Origin: Datisca glomerata
Lineage: Eukaryota > Streptophyta > Magnoliopsida > Cucurbitales > Datiscaceae
Direction of reading: 5' to 3'
DNA length: 64,000 bases
Assembly: GCA_003255025.1 (NCBI GenBank)
Contig: QANY01008650.1
Coordinates: 1-64,000, forward strand
Under the pieces are notes generated by a model. It saw only the letters and a list, made by a program, of their open reading frames with translations. It searched no databases and was not told the origin of the DNA. Positions 22,515 to 33,850 of the stretch are shown in pieces. Every line of letters starts with the position of its first letter. The stretch's first letter is position 1. The position numbers were made by a program, and so were the translations under genes.

Positions 22515-23554
22515 TGATAGATCGTGTCAAAAGGAAAGAAATCCTCGAAAGTAAAGAAATCCTATAACCCAATTAAGTCAATCATTGATCGTGTCAAGAG
22601 TAAAGAAATCCTCGAGTTTCCAGCAAGAAATCTTTTAGTAGATCATGACTTACTCATCATTTCCAACTTCTGAATCTGCTCCCTCAGAGACTCCGGATCC
22701 TTCTTCAGAATTCCCACCTCTCTCACCTTCTTTCTTTCTTTCTTATTCTGTTTAAGATGGATAAAACGTAGTAAGGATTCAAATATATTTGAAACAGTGA
22801 TGGTAAGTAAATCTACGATTTTATTAATTTTTAACTAAGTTAATTAAAAAATACTGTCAAGAGACAAAAAAACATAGTATAATCTAGTACCCATTAACTA
22901 AAATAACTAATCCAGCCACCTTAAGCCAAGGTACTTCCGAATAGAAGGAGAAGGATAAACTAGTAATGCCACCTTAAGCTCTAACTTTTCGCTGTTCTCA
23001 GGTCAAAAGAACTAAGCTATATTAGATATCAGACGTTATAAACGAGCACTATCACTCCTTTAAAGGTTACTAGCACTGAAACTCAAACCGAAAATTGAGT
23101 GTCCAAATGTGCCACCAACAGGAAAGCCGTTGCTAAACAGAATAATTAACTCTCTTAATTTTAGCAGAACTTCCGAGTTTCATACACCAAACCAACATCC
23201 AACACAAACAAGAACTTCATTAATCAAATCTTCCAATTCTTGTCTGTCATTTAGTTTTCACTAGGAAAGAAAATGAAGAAACTAAACTTAAAAAACAAGA
23301 GTTAGGGTATTTATGTAAAAAACAATCAAGGAGACTGAAGTGAACACTGTAATTGAAAAATGAAAGAAGAAAGAGTAATCAGAGGTATTGAAGGGAAAAT
23401 TTGAGGATTGAGGTAACATCTAGAATGTAAAAATCTTTGGAAAAAAGTGTGGTGTTCGAAGATAAAAAATTACCCTTTTCAATTCCTTCTTGCGGAGCTC
23501 CTTACGGTAGGCGTCCGTAGGGTTCATCACCTTGCCCCCTTTGGTCGTCTTCAT
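18573..23554 (-). CDS. ELF5: ELF5/WBP11-like proline-rich protein, nine exons
   Basis: Homologue of Arabidopsis EARLY FLOWERING 5, a nuclear protein of the WBP11 family that affects flowering time through FLC; animal WBP11 binds WW domains and spliceosome parts. Exons on the minus strand: 23554-23474, 22747-22654, 22316-22231, 21183-21134, 21042-20976, 20893-20812, 20712-20285, 20089-19565 and 18791-18573. All introns are GT-AG and phases agree throughout, giving 1,632 bases or 543 residues. The start [20 protein letters not shown] is the family signature. Residues 1-90 are a basic Wbp11 domain ([24 protein letters not shown]). Then come FSHLGPPRR and [20 protein letters not shown], two long polyproline blocks (exons 7 and 8) suited to WW or SH3 binding, and the conserved end [19 protein letters not shown]. 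The donor of exon 6 (G/GTTTGT) is weak and the least certain junction. The gene looks intact. Confidence 0.93.
21364..21605 (-). mobile_element. tRNA-derived SINE in intron 3 of the ELF5-like gene
   Basis: Read on the minus strand, the insert starts near GGGTTAGCTAAGTTGGCGCG, which fits a pol III A box. GAGTTCAAATTCC follows about 45 bases on as a B box. It is flanked by TTTGCATACCCCTC (21350-21363) and TTTGCATACCTCTC (21606-21619), a 14-bp target duplication with one mismatch. It is more GC-rich than the surrounding intron and lies in the same orientation as the host gene. It is not a tRNA gene, as no cloverleaf continues past the B box. Confidence 0.8.
22449..22514. repeat. (GATA)n microsatellite in intron 2
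   Basis: About 16 near-perfect copies of the tetranucleotide AGAT, inside intron 2 of the ELF5-like gene, about 130 bases from exon 3. Confidence 0.95.
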
Positions 23555-23628
23555 TTTCACCTCTCGCCTGCTCGGTCTCTTCCTCTCCGAAGATCTTCTC
23601 CTTCTACTTTTATGTCAATCAGAGGGAC

Positions 23629-23630
<2 letters not shown>

Positions 23631-23683
<53 letters not shown>
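23631..23683. repeat. (CT)n microsatellite in the 5' region of the ELF5-like gene
   Basis: Twenty-six perfect CT units ending 77 bases upstream of the ELF5-like start codon, so GA repeats in the sense strand. The position suggests it lies in the 5' untranslated region or core promoter. GA/CT tracts there are common in plant genes and can bind GAGA-type factors. Confidence 0.95.
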
Positions 23684-23685
<2 letters not shown>

Positions 23686-25037
23686 GACGAGATTATGCAG
23701 TGTTTTAGAAAGAGCGTCAGGCCCGTTTGATTTGGGTTATCTCTATACCCGCATCTCCAAATATCTAAAAGTTTAATAAATTTTAGAGATCATCTTCCTT
23801 AGTATGATAAGTTATAAATTTTTTAAATATTCAGAGTTTAAAAATACCTTCATTTGAGGTACCATGATACCTCAAAAAATGAGAGGTATATCTATACCCG
23901 ACATCTTTCATTAATTTTTTATTATAAATTTTTTTAAAATAACGTCTATCACTCACTCACATCATCTTTTATATGCACGTCAAACTATGAATAATAGGGT
24001 AATTAAAATATATTTTAATGTAATCAATTAAAAGTTGCTCAATATGATTATAATTTTTATTTTTTAAATATCAATATGAATATGCATATGGTAAATTATG
24101 TGTTTATGGCTTTTGGATAAAATTATTTTTAATTATAGCATTATATATTAGTTCAAGGGTAAGGGTAAAAATTGATAAATTCTTATGACATTTTCTTACA
24201 CATTTCATCAAAACAAATAAAGTAGTTTAACATTCTCAATGTTTAATTGATTTTTTATTTTATTTTTATATTTTTTCAATTGGCATCATTTCTTATTGTT
24301 TTATTTGTATCTTATTAATTAATTATTTCATCCTCAATATTTTGCAGGTATATTTACAATGTAACCATTATGATAAGGTAACCATTAATTAATTATTTTC
24401 CGGACATCATATTCTCTCAGTACTATAATCTTAATTATTGAGCTGAAAATCATGAGTGTTTTTCTTATAAGAATTATAATCTTATATTATAAATTTTATA
24501 CCACATTAATACACTTGGAGCGGTATTGGTTCACTCGCATGGACAATATTTGATGAAAATCTACACGACGTATCATAATATAATGGTTTTGTTAAAAAAT
24601 TAATAAGTATATACGAAAAAAATTCATGGGTAAAATCTACATTTTTGTTATTGCTTATGTTGGTCATCTTATTATAAATTAAGTAATTATTATTCATAAG
24701 CATTTTTTAGTCCAAGGGTAAATTTTAAAAAATTTGACAATAATATCTAAAACATCACATTGCATATTCTATCGAAACAAACAAAGTAATCTAACACCAT
24801 CACCATTAAATCGGAATATTCTCAAGTGTTAACAAACAAAGTTATCTTAACTTTTCAAGCATATCATTCCTACAATCATATTTCAATAATGTTATTCCGA
24901 AAATCATTTACTCACAATCTTATACCAAACAGCCTCTTAGTGTTTACAAACGACACATTTTATCCTTACCAACTACGCAACGCTGCTTTGACAAAAAAAC
25001 TAGACAAGTCTATTATTGACCAAAAATACTACATAAG
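23684..25037. other. AT-rich intergenic DNA left of the MULE
   Basis: No gene is seen. The edges carry AGGCCCGTTTGAT (near 23717) and ACCAAACAGCCTCT (near 24924), roughly inverted, as in hAT-type miniature elements, but no target duplication was found. Two stretches around 24150-24260 and 24710-24850 share loosely repeated wording. Confidence 0.4.
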
Positions 25038-25046
25038 TCTATATTT
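25038..25046. repeat. Left 9-bp target site duplication of the MULE
   Basis: TCTATATTT, matching TCTATATTA at 55307-55315 in 8 of 9 positions. Nine bases is the usual Mutator target duplication. Confidence 0.75.
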
Positions 25047-25140
25047 GAAGTTTTTGTCTAAAGTGCACCCCTAAAAAACTTGTCTTACTAAAATATACCT
25101 CAAACCTAATTTTTCCTGAAGTATATCTTTGGCTCACCAT
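25047..25140 (+). repeat. Left terminal inverted repeat of the MULE
   Basis: Shares with the reverse complement of 55306-55212, in order: CTAAAGT, CACCCCT, ACTAAAATATACC, CCTAATTTT and AAGTATA, with small indels. Clear similarity fades after about 95 bases. Confidence 0.8.
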
Positions 25141-25289
25141 CCATTCAAACTAAGCGGGTCAAGTTATCGAATTTCCCTTTCATGAATTCAAAATGACGGT
25201 AAAAAGAAAATAAATCAAATCAGTCATCATTACACCTTTTCGAAAGTAACTTCTCGGAAACTCAACCTCGCTTCGTGTACCCTTCCATT

Positions 25290-26777
25290 TCTTCGTGTAG
25301 TCTCTCATTTCTTCATTTTCTCTTACTCGAAATCACAGTAATCTCTTTCTCTCTCTCAAAATCATAGCAAACTTCGTCTCTCATAACAAGGTATGTTTCT
25401 TTCTTGGGTTTCTGAGTTTTTCTCTAGAGTTTCTTGGGTTTCAATCTCTAGGGGTTTCTCTGTGTTTTTGGGTTTTTCTTTATGTTTCTAGGTTTCTGTC
25501 TCCTCTTCTCTCTGTTGAATACTTCATGAGGTCTTATTGAACACTTCATGATGCTTCAAGAGATTCTTGAATGCCATCATGAAGTGCTCAGGACGTTATA
25601 GTATACACCATGAACATTTTGATGTATCTTGAAATATTCATGATGTATCTTGTATGCTTTAAGAAGACTACACGATGACCATGAAGTCATCGTGTAATGT
25701 TCAAGACGACATCGTGTAGTGTTCATGTCATCTTGATCACTACACAATGTAGTATTAGACTATCGTGTAGTTATTTTGTACACTACACCATGTATTACAC
25801 GACTATCGTATAGTCATCTACTCATCGTGTAGTCATCTTGTACACTACAAGATAGGAACGTAGTAAATCGTGTAGTGTACAAGATGTCTATATGAGGATC
25901 GTCTTGTACTCATCGTGTAGTGATCAAGACGATAGTGTAGTGACGATCATGTAGTCATCTTGTACACTACATGAAAACTACAAGTTCATCATGTGCACCT
26001 CAATTCTCTAATCTTATGTCTATGTATTTGCACTACCTGGAATTTCTATAGATTATGGCATCATCAAATATGCAACTAAGATATGTCCACGACGTGAATC
26101 GAATTCTTAGAGCTAGGGTAAATGCCACGTCATGTTATCGATGACATCACACAAAAGATGATTGAGACTCAGCTATCCCTCTTTAGGGAGACATGCTTTA
26201 GGCATCTACTGGAACTCTCAACGTTGAAATTTTCTGCCACCAAAAGTTGTCTGGGGAGGTCGAATCTATTAACAGCCCTACTGCTAAGGATGAGATGTGG
26301 TTTCTTGTCAATAAGAAACCAATCTACTTTTCTAAGAAAGAGTTCGCACCGGTGACCAGACTGCGATTCGGTGTGGCTCGTGATGAGAAGAAAACACGTG
26401 GCCCCAACAAGAAATGTGCCAATTACTTTGACAAAATAGAGAGAATAACCATGGCTGCTTAAGGGGAAAAGTTTAAGAACATGGAATCTGAGGTAGATTA
26501 CGATGTTGTGAAGATGGCTCTCATTTATGTACTGGAGAATTTTCTCTTGGGGAAGGAGAGTCGGACCCTAATTGATCTAAAATGGATAGTTTTGGTTGAC
26601 GACCTCACAACGTTTAATGAATATCCATGGGGCTCCTCTTTCTCTAAAACAATGAAATCTTTACTAGTTGTAAAGAGAACTAAGACTATTTTTTGTGATG
26701 TTGAGGAGCAAGGAAAAAAAATAAAGAAATCCACGCTCCATGGATACTCAATATTTGGATGTCCTTATGCCTTCCAG
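25290..26777 (+). pseudogene. MULE Ulp1 gene, 5' exon and DUF1985 exon (broken)
   Basis: A pyrimidine-rich leader ends at a good donor (AACAAG/GTATGT at 25390/25391). The intron is mostly minisatellite. The next exon opens with MASSNMQLRYVHDVNRIL (ATG at 26055) and moves by frameshift into PRHVIDDITQKMIETQLSLF. A second shift leads to KDEMWFLVNKKPIYFSKKEF and LRFGVARDEKK, then after a stop near 26460 DYDVVKMALIYVLENFLLGK. The exon ends at CCAG/GTAA (26777/26778). These are the hallmarks of DUF1985, the N-terminal domain of plant transposon Ulp1-like proteins. At least two frameshifts and a stop make it non-functional. Confidence 0.78.
25520..25995. repeat. Palindromic minisatellite, block 1
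   Basis: Degenerate short units around CATCGTGTAGTGTACAAGATG and its complement-like variants, in the first intron of the Ulp1 gene. Units alternate orientation, so single strands could fold into many small hairpins. Further blocks of the same family occur at 27020-27580, 30360-30470, 33090-33320, 33660-33850, 49150-49300 and 54150-54700. Confidence 0.8.
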
Positions 26778-27019
26778 GTAATTTTTTATTGAGTTCAATG
26801 TAGTATTTACAAACTGATGTTTTGATTTATGTGCTGAAAACTTTCTTTGTTATAATAAGCATGGATATTTGAAGTATCCCGTTGATTGGGATGGCTTACT
26901 GTCCTGAGGTTTCGATCAAGGTACCGAGGATTCTCAATTGGTATACAACAATAATGGTACCAATTGAGAACCTCTAGAAAGATATTTTTTCAAACAATAA
27001 TGTAAGTTGTGAATTCTGA

Positions 27020-27580
27020 ACTTCAAGATGGCTACAAGATCATATTGAAGCCATATATATTACTTTTATTTTTAGTTGACAGTTCATTCATCCTTGATCT
27101 CTACGAATGAAGAAAAGGAAACGAGCTACTAGAAATCAAGATCCTCATATAATCTTCTTGAAGGCTACAAGACGATTGCATGGACATCTTATAACCATTT
27201 TGTAGTCTACAAGATAGGTACATTGTGATCTTGTACCCATCTTGTAAACTATAAGATGGGTATAAGATGTCACTGTAACCATCTTGTATTCCATAATACG
27301 AGTACAAAGACATCTTATAATCTACAAGACGGGTATAAGATCATCATGTACCCGTCTTGTAGACTACATGATGATTATATAGACATCTTGTAATCATTTT
27401 ATAATGTACTAGACGGGTACAAGATCATCATATACCCATCTTGTAGACTACAAGATGGGTACATGGACATCTTGTAACCATCATGTAGTTTACAAGACAG
27501 GTACACGATCGTCATGTACATGTCCTGTAGACTACAAGATCATCATGTCATGTAGACTACAAGATCATCATGTCCACATT
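27020..27580. repeat. Palindromic minisatellite, block 2
   Basis: Clearest block of the family. Units of roughly 20-24 bases centre on the palindrome TCTTGTAGACTACAAGA, separated by GGGTACA or its complement. It sits between a DUF1985-type exon and the acidic exon at 27622. The open frames across it (27101-27313 minus, 27455-27652 plus) are repeat artefacts. Confidence 0.85.
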
Positions 27581-27621
27581 TTGCAATTCTCTTATCTAAT
27601 TTATATTACATGTATTTTCAG

Positions 27622-28569
27622 CCGACGACTCATTTACCCTTACCATGGATAGAAGAGGAAGATGTTGATGAGAAGATGAATAGGCTTAAGGAGGATAATG
27701 CCTTTTTTAAGAGAGTCGAGGGCAGTAAAAAGCCCGAGGAGAATAATGGGGATCCTTGGGTGAGGAAATGTCTGATTGCAATGGACAAGAAGATTTCATC
27801 AATGGGCAAAGAGATGCTATCCATGCAATCAGATATTTCCTTTGCAATTTTTTAGTTCAAAATTTTGATGGATCACTTGGTAATCATCCCATATGGATGA
27901 TGACTCATTTTGTGCTCAAACTCTCGCTAGTAATATAGATATGATGGATGTCGAGGGGGGAAAGAATGGAAGAAGAAAAGGAGAAGGAGGAGGAAGAGAG
28001 AGTGGAAGAGATGGAGAGAGATAAAGGGAAAAATAAAGAGAAACAATATGAAAAAGAGAAAGAGGAAAGAGAAGAAGATGATAAGCATGAGGAAGAGGAA
28101 GATGGAAAAGAGGAAGAGAAAAAATTGATCATGACGAAGGTGGAGAGATATAGGAAGGAAATAAAGACGGAGAGAATGAAGGAGAGAACGAAGAAAAAAA
28201 TAAAGATCTAGAGAAGAAGATTAAAGAAGAAACAAAAGAAAAAGAAAAAAGAAATAAAAGAAGAAAATAAAGAGGAAGAGGAGGGAAAAAAAGAAAAAGA
28301 AAATGAAAAAAAAGAAGAAAAAGATAATGAAAAAAAAGAAGAAAAAGAAACATAGAAGAAGAAGAAGAAGAAGAAGAAGAAGAAGAAGAAGAAGAAGAAG
28401 GAAGAACGGAAAATGAAGAAGGAAAAGAAGAAGAAAAAGAAGGGGAAAAAAGAAAGAAAAAAAGAAGAAAAAGAAAAAGAAGAAGAGCAGTCCACTGATG
28501 AAGTTATTATATCGATAATCTTTGACTTAATGAAACCAGTTAGATCAGAGGAGCAGTCCAAAGAGGGAC
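27622..28569 (+). pseudogene. MULE Ulp1 gene, charged central exon
   Basis: After the acceptor TTTTCAG near 27620 the frame reads PTTHLPLPWIEEEDVDEKMN, then FKRVEGSKKPEENNGDPWVR and a helical stretch (MDKKISSMGKEMLSMQSDIS). This is the usual layout downstream of DUF1985. It continues into a very long Glu/Lys-rich tract (27948-28495) and ends near IISIIFDLMKPVRSEEQ, where the solo LTR at 28570 interrupts it. Stops and shifts occur within the tract. Confidence 0.6.
27948..28495. repeat. Long purine (GA-rich) tract
   Basis: About 550 bases almost purely A and G on the plus strand, including a (GAA)n run at 28351-28399. It encodes Glu/Lys-rich residues in frame and is part of the Ulp1 gene's charged region. 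The Phe/Ser-rich minus-strand frames here are its complement and not genes. Confidence 0.85.
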
Positions 28570-30125
28570 TGTAACACTCCCATACTAAAAATACCTTATT
28601 GATTATACTCTAGAAAGTGTTATCCTCTTTAACGTTAATTGAACATTAAATATGAAAGAAGTAGCTTAATTTAAAAAATAACCTAATCAAATCCTTTATT
28701 TAAATTTATCAATATTAAATTCAAAATACTTAATATCATAAAAATTAGCAGCATAAACATAGTCAACTAACAACCAATATTTTCAAGCTAAGACGTTGAA
28801 ATAAAGAATAATTAATCATAAAGAATTTATCTGAAATCTTTATTCAAAATATTCTACTAAGTTCAGTCCGCCACAATGTGTCGTCTCACAAATTACACCT
28901 CACCTGAAAAGTACAAGGAAAACGGAATTAGCTAAAGTTTAGTAAGTAAAACCTTACACATATTTGGCAAACACATGTGCATCCAAATCCAGTTAAATCA
29001 TTTGTGTTTGACAGAGACATTATATATATGATTTTATCACTTTATTACATTTCCTTTAGCATAACATCTTTCATTAAAAAATTTCATGCAAACTTTTTGT
29101 CACATTTTTTTTCTTTGGAGTTTCCATTGCATCATTATCTTTATCTTATTCGCGAGCTCACTTGTATAATAATGCTTTAGTCAATTAGACACAGTGGGCC
29201 ATTATTACGAAAATCATTTCAACTCCCGGATCCTCGGTACTCTCGTTGGACAAGTCAAACGATTATTCATTAACATTAACCATTAAACATTGTCGGTCCA
29301 CCGGTCCCCCAGGTCTCATTTCTCACTCACCCCTTTCATGGCATAAACATACATCTACTCTTTTAAATCTTTATTTATTATGAATTATATTCATATTATA
29401 AACCATAATGTGTAAGTGTATAAATATTTACATTCATTAACATTACAATACATATACACCATAAATAACAAAATAATATACAATTAAGCATAGTATCACA
29501 CACAAAATAGTACATATGTGAGATTCACTTACAAATAATCGAGCGAGAGCACCATAATAAATAATCCAATATCATAATTTTTAGAGTATGACAAACATTA
29601 AAGTATGCGTAAAATTCTACTTATCTAAAATAAAATCAGCAAGTATTGACCAAATTGAAGCTTGCAGGCGGCGATAATGTGCAGAGTGAAGACGAATACG
29701 AAGATGAAAGGGATAGGTTCACTAAAATTGAAGAAGAAAATCAGAGAGAAAAGTTGCAAAATGGTGGCAATGGTGGACAAACAGAGAGAATACGAATGCA
29801 TAGAGATGAAAAGAATGGGTTTTCTTTTGGTGGGCGGCAAGAGAACGTTTTATAGGGAGAGGTATGAAGGAATATGAATATACATATTTATGTTAGGGTT
29901 AGTTTTAGGTGTAACCATGTATTGGTGTGAGTGAGTAAAATAAGCCGAATATAAACAAAATAATGTTAGGGTTTTTTCTTAGGGTGTAGATGCATATATG
30001 GCGTGAGCGAACTAAGAAAATACAAAAATATAATCTTTGGTTATTTAAAAAATAAAATAAAACAATCTTTTCTAATAAATATGGCTCTTACAAAAATATC
30101 CTTTATGGAGGGTCGGGGTGTTACA
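28570..30125. mobile_element. Probable solo LTR
   Basis: Begins TGTAACACTCCC and ends GGGGTGTTACA, the inverted termini typical of many plant Ty3/gypsy LTRs. Length is about 1,556 bases and no retroviral coding sequence is inside. It splits the charged exon of the Ulp1 gene: coding-like sequence (KRHKKRSRFHVSP) resumes just after it. The flanking 5 bases (GGGAC, GGGTG) match only partly, so the target duplication is not convincing. Confidence 0.6.
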
Positions 30126-30360
30126 GGGTGAAGATTAACTTGATCTCACCTTCCTTGGTAAGCGGCATAAGAAAAGATCTCGGTTCCATGTGTCACCTAC
30201 TTAGGTAACAGAAAAAGAAGAAAAAAAATAAGCGAAGAACTCAGAAAGTAGAAGAGAAAGTCGTTGCGAGTACTTCAAACATTTTCAACCATATAACTTG
30301 GTCTCTTCAGAGGATGAAGCGATGTTTGAAGCCTGGTATAGCTAACGAAGTGCAAGGTAA
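30126..30360 (+). pseudogene. MULE Ulp1 gene, segment after the solo LTR
   Basis: Reads, with stops, LTFLGKRHKKRSRFHVSPT, then FKHFQPYNLVSSEDEAMFEA and WYS. This matches the basic and F-x-P-F-x-x-x-W-Y region that precedes the protease domain in DUF1985 proteins. It ends in a donor-like AAG/GTAAGT at about 30357. Confidence 0.5.
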
Positions 30361-30470
30361 GTTATGTAATGTCCATGTAACTATCCTGTACACTACACGA
30401 CGGGTATATGATTATCATGTACCCGTTTTGGAGACCACAAGATGGTTACAATGTTAGAATCTTCGGCGAC
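30360..30470. repeat. Palindromic minisatellite, block 3 (left part)
   Basis: Short run of the same palindromic family, cut on its right by foreign sequence starting near 30453-30470. The family resumes at 33090, which marks the intervening DNA as an insertion. Confidence 0.65.
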
Positions 30471-33085
30471 GCGCAACGGAAGGCGTGATGGTGTTTAAAA
30501 AAATTATAAAATGATAAACGATCGCATCCTCGCGGATCCCAAAGATGAAAATTTTTTAATTAAAAAACACATTTTCAGATTGGATCCATTATATATTTAT
30601 ATATTAAATCAAAGACATACATGGATATAAAATATACTTCTAGTCCAATCAAGCGTCCTTGAAATACAACGATCTAGAGATCCACACCACGATCTTCAAA
30701 GCCAATCCTCAAAAACACTAAGACATGTGTGGGCACATAGAATATATCAAGAACATTTTTTTGTCTCTAGATATACTCAGCACATAAGATCTAGAGATTT
30801 TTTAGAAGGATTAATTCGTGAGACAAAACTCTTATCGAAAAACAATTAAAAGTTTTTCACAAAGCATTTTTATTAGCTTTTAATTTCAAAGAGTTTCACC
30901 CATGATTGTAACTGTGTTGTTACCACATTGAAGCTAATAAAAAATATCAATATATTTTCTGGATAATGACATATCATATTTTTTAGGGATTTACATAAAA
31001 TAATAAGTTAATTAAAAATGTGCAATTGAAATGGGACTCACTACAATTGTACAACACTACTGTAATCAAAATCTTCAATCCAATCACTGAATGAGTAAAC
31101 ATAAAATATAAAATCTGTAATCAAATTCATCTACAAGAAAAATAAACACAGATTGAACTTAAAATTTGTTATTGCAAACCCTGAATAAAAAATAATCAAA
31201 CTTAAATCTATTACAAATCCTAGATCAGTAAAAATTAAACTTAAATTCTATAATTACAAACCCTAAACTAAATCAATAAAAACACTTATAACCTATAATG
31301 ACGAACCGTAAATCGGGAGAAGATCACAGGGTAAGATGGACGTCAACGAAGCCATTCTCGAGCAGATCTAAGCATACGAAAATCTGAGGGTACGATCTGA
31401 GAATTGAAGCCATCCTCGACCTCCAGTGCTCCACCATCTTGACTCGCATAGATCTGAGGGTATGGAGCAATTTTCAAGCAGATATGAGGGTCCGAAGCCA
31501 TTCTCAAGTATATCTGAAGGTCTGAAACGATTCTCGAGTAGATTTGAAGGTATGAAACAATCCTCGAGCTTTAGTGCTCCACCATCTCGACTCGAGCAGA
31601 TCTGAGGGGAAAGGAGAGAGTTTGAACTTCGAAGAGAAGAGAGAGGGGAAGGAGAGAATATGGTCGCGTTCTTGGTGATTGGAGAGGAAAGGAAGGCCAT
31701 TGTGTGATTTTAGAGGAGACAATGAGACCTAACCCTAATGTTTCAGCTTATATATTGAGGTAGACATTCAAAACAATGTAGTTTTAAAGTTATTAGATGA
31801 GAAACAACACGGGGATATAAAACGATGTAGTTTTGTTACATACATTTTGGGTCAGGTCAGTTCGGTTCAGTTCAAAAACACAAAATTTTCGAACCGAACT
31901 GAAACTTTTGTTCATAAGAAATTCTGAGCCGAACCGAACTGAGAGAACTTATATAACCGACCGACCCAACCATTTCGGTTCATAAGAAATTCTGAGCCCA
32001 ACCGTACTGAGAGAACTTATATAACCGACTGAACCGACCATTTTCGGTTCAGTTTGGTTATGTACTATTTTTTTCACCATTACTGAAATATCCACACCCT
32101 AAACTGTGTAGTACAAAGGTGACTTGGGGACCGTTGTCCCATAATCCTAAGTTCTAACAAACCATATTATTAATTAAATTTTTTAATTACACAACTTTAT
32201 TTATTAATTCCATTATTATTTCACTATAAAAATGGAGTTGCACTCTTAGAGATTACAGAATATATTTACAGAGGATTCTCGTGTAGTCCATTGATATAAT
32301 CATTTCATGTAATTCTGCCATCTAATTTTTTATTCATAAATTAGAACTGGTCAAAATTATCGTTTTACCCTTCTAATTAATTATTGATCCTTAAGTACCA
32401 TTAATTCACTACTGAATGGATAATTTATAATCGTATTATAAATTTGAGCTCAATAATCATTCAGTTCCAGAATTAACACTTACGGAACCAATATACGATC
32501 CGTTAGGAAAGCTTGGATTCTAAATCTTGTAAGACAATATCCTCAACTATCCATATCACTAAATCTCTAAAATAAAAGTCACTAGCTTGTTTTACAAACA
32601 AACTTTAACGAGTGAATCAAAATATCCAGAAGACATCCATATGAGTTCATGACTACTCATGATTCAGACTGATTTACATATGATCATCAGATTGATGTGT
32701 GTTAAATTTTAATGATAAATGACAAGTTAATAAAGATATAAATCCACATCGGTCCCGTCATATATAATCTTATTATATAAAATCATTCACTAAGATGTCT
32801 ATCCACATCAATGATCCGGGTCTAGATCACATGCATTCACAATGCTTAGTGAACTGTACTAGTAACCATTCACTAAAAATTTCATACTTTAATATGTTGT
32901 AGAATATTTTATTCATTATCTATGATCTTAATCTTCTGTACTTATACAAGATCATAATCTCATTATTGAATATGAAATTTTCAGATATTTATATATAAAT
33001 TATTCAACAATAATTATTAGAAAAATATAATTTCATTGATTTCATATTAAAAATGTATAAACACATGCTTTGAAGGTATTATGCC
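30470..33085. mobile_element. Unclassified insertion, probably LTR-retroelement remnants
   Basis: Interrupts the minisatellite (30360-30470 resumes at 33090). It holds a block of short repeats with GATCTGAGGGT-type wording (31370-31620), open on the minus strand as a Ser/Leu-rich frame, and a tandem pair (about 31910-32050) built round CATAAGAAATTCTGAGCC. An element-end-like TGTTAGAACTTAGGATTATG occurs on the minus strand at about 32152. No pol domain is visible. The type is uncertain. Confidence 0.4.
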
Positions 33086-33089
33086 TAAG

Positions 33090-33850
33090 GTATAAGATGT
33101 TCATGTAAAAATCGTGTAGACTACAAGACAGATATATGATCATCATGTACTTGTCTTTTAGACTGCATGATGGTTACACAATTTCCCTGTTACCATCTTG
33201 TAGTCTACAAGAAGGTTACAAGATGTCCCGGTATTCATCGTGGAGACTACATGATGGTTACAAGATGTCATTGTAACCATCTTGCAGACTACGAAATGGT
33301 TATAATATGTCACTCTTACCAAAATTTAGGCATTTAAACACCATAATAAAACTTCTAATGTTGATATGTAATTACGTTGTACAAGAATGAGAAAGTAGAT
33401 GTAGGATTTTGCATCTCTGATCTAACCTGGTTAAAAAAATTAGCCACCCCACCTTTTCAATGGCTTGAGTAAGATGTAAGCAGTTTTATATAATCTTTTT
33501 TAATGTGGTATTTTGAATAAATACAAATATCATATGTAATCGTTATTACATTACAGCATCTGGATGCATACTAAAAGCTGATTTGGAGGGATATAAGGGA
33601 TAACAACCCACACATTAGAGCCATTGTTGCTGATTTACATCTGCAGGTAAGCTATTTTTTACATACATGAAATATACATGATGATTTCATGGTCATCGTG
33701 TACACTTCATGTTATGTACACATGCATTCATGGGAATCGTGTACACTTCATGCAGTGTACACGATGCCTTCGTGGGCATCTTGTACACTTCCTGAAGTCT
33801 ACAGGATGTCTTCATGGGTATCTTGTATACTTCATGACGACTTCTAATTG
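33090..33850. repeat. Palindromic minisatellite, blocks 4 and 5
   Basis: Blocks at 33090-33320 and 33660-33850 flank a Ulp1-gene exon (33380-33650). Units are again around GTAGACTACAAGATGG, and GTGTACACTTCATG in the second block. Confidence 0.7.

Noticed and set aside
23447..23776. Plus-strand ORF with Ser-Leu repeats
   Set aside because: Created by the CT microsatellite and antisense to exon 1 of the ELF5-like gene.
23717..24935. hAT-type miniature element with AGGC...TTTG ends
   Set aside because: The ends are only loosely inverted and no 8-bp target duplication is found.
27020..27580. Regularly spaced palindromic repeats resembling a CRISPR array
   Set aside because: Units are degenerate, spacers are part of the repeat, and the setting is a plant transposon intron.
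28208..28561. Phe/Ser-rich minus-strand ORF resembling membrane segments
   Set aside because: Complement of the purine tract; composition artefact.
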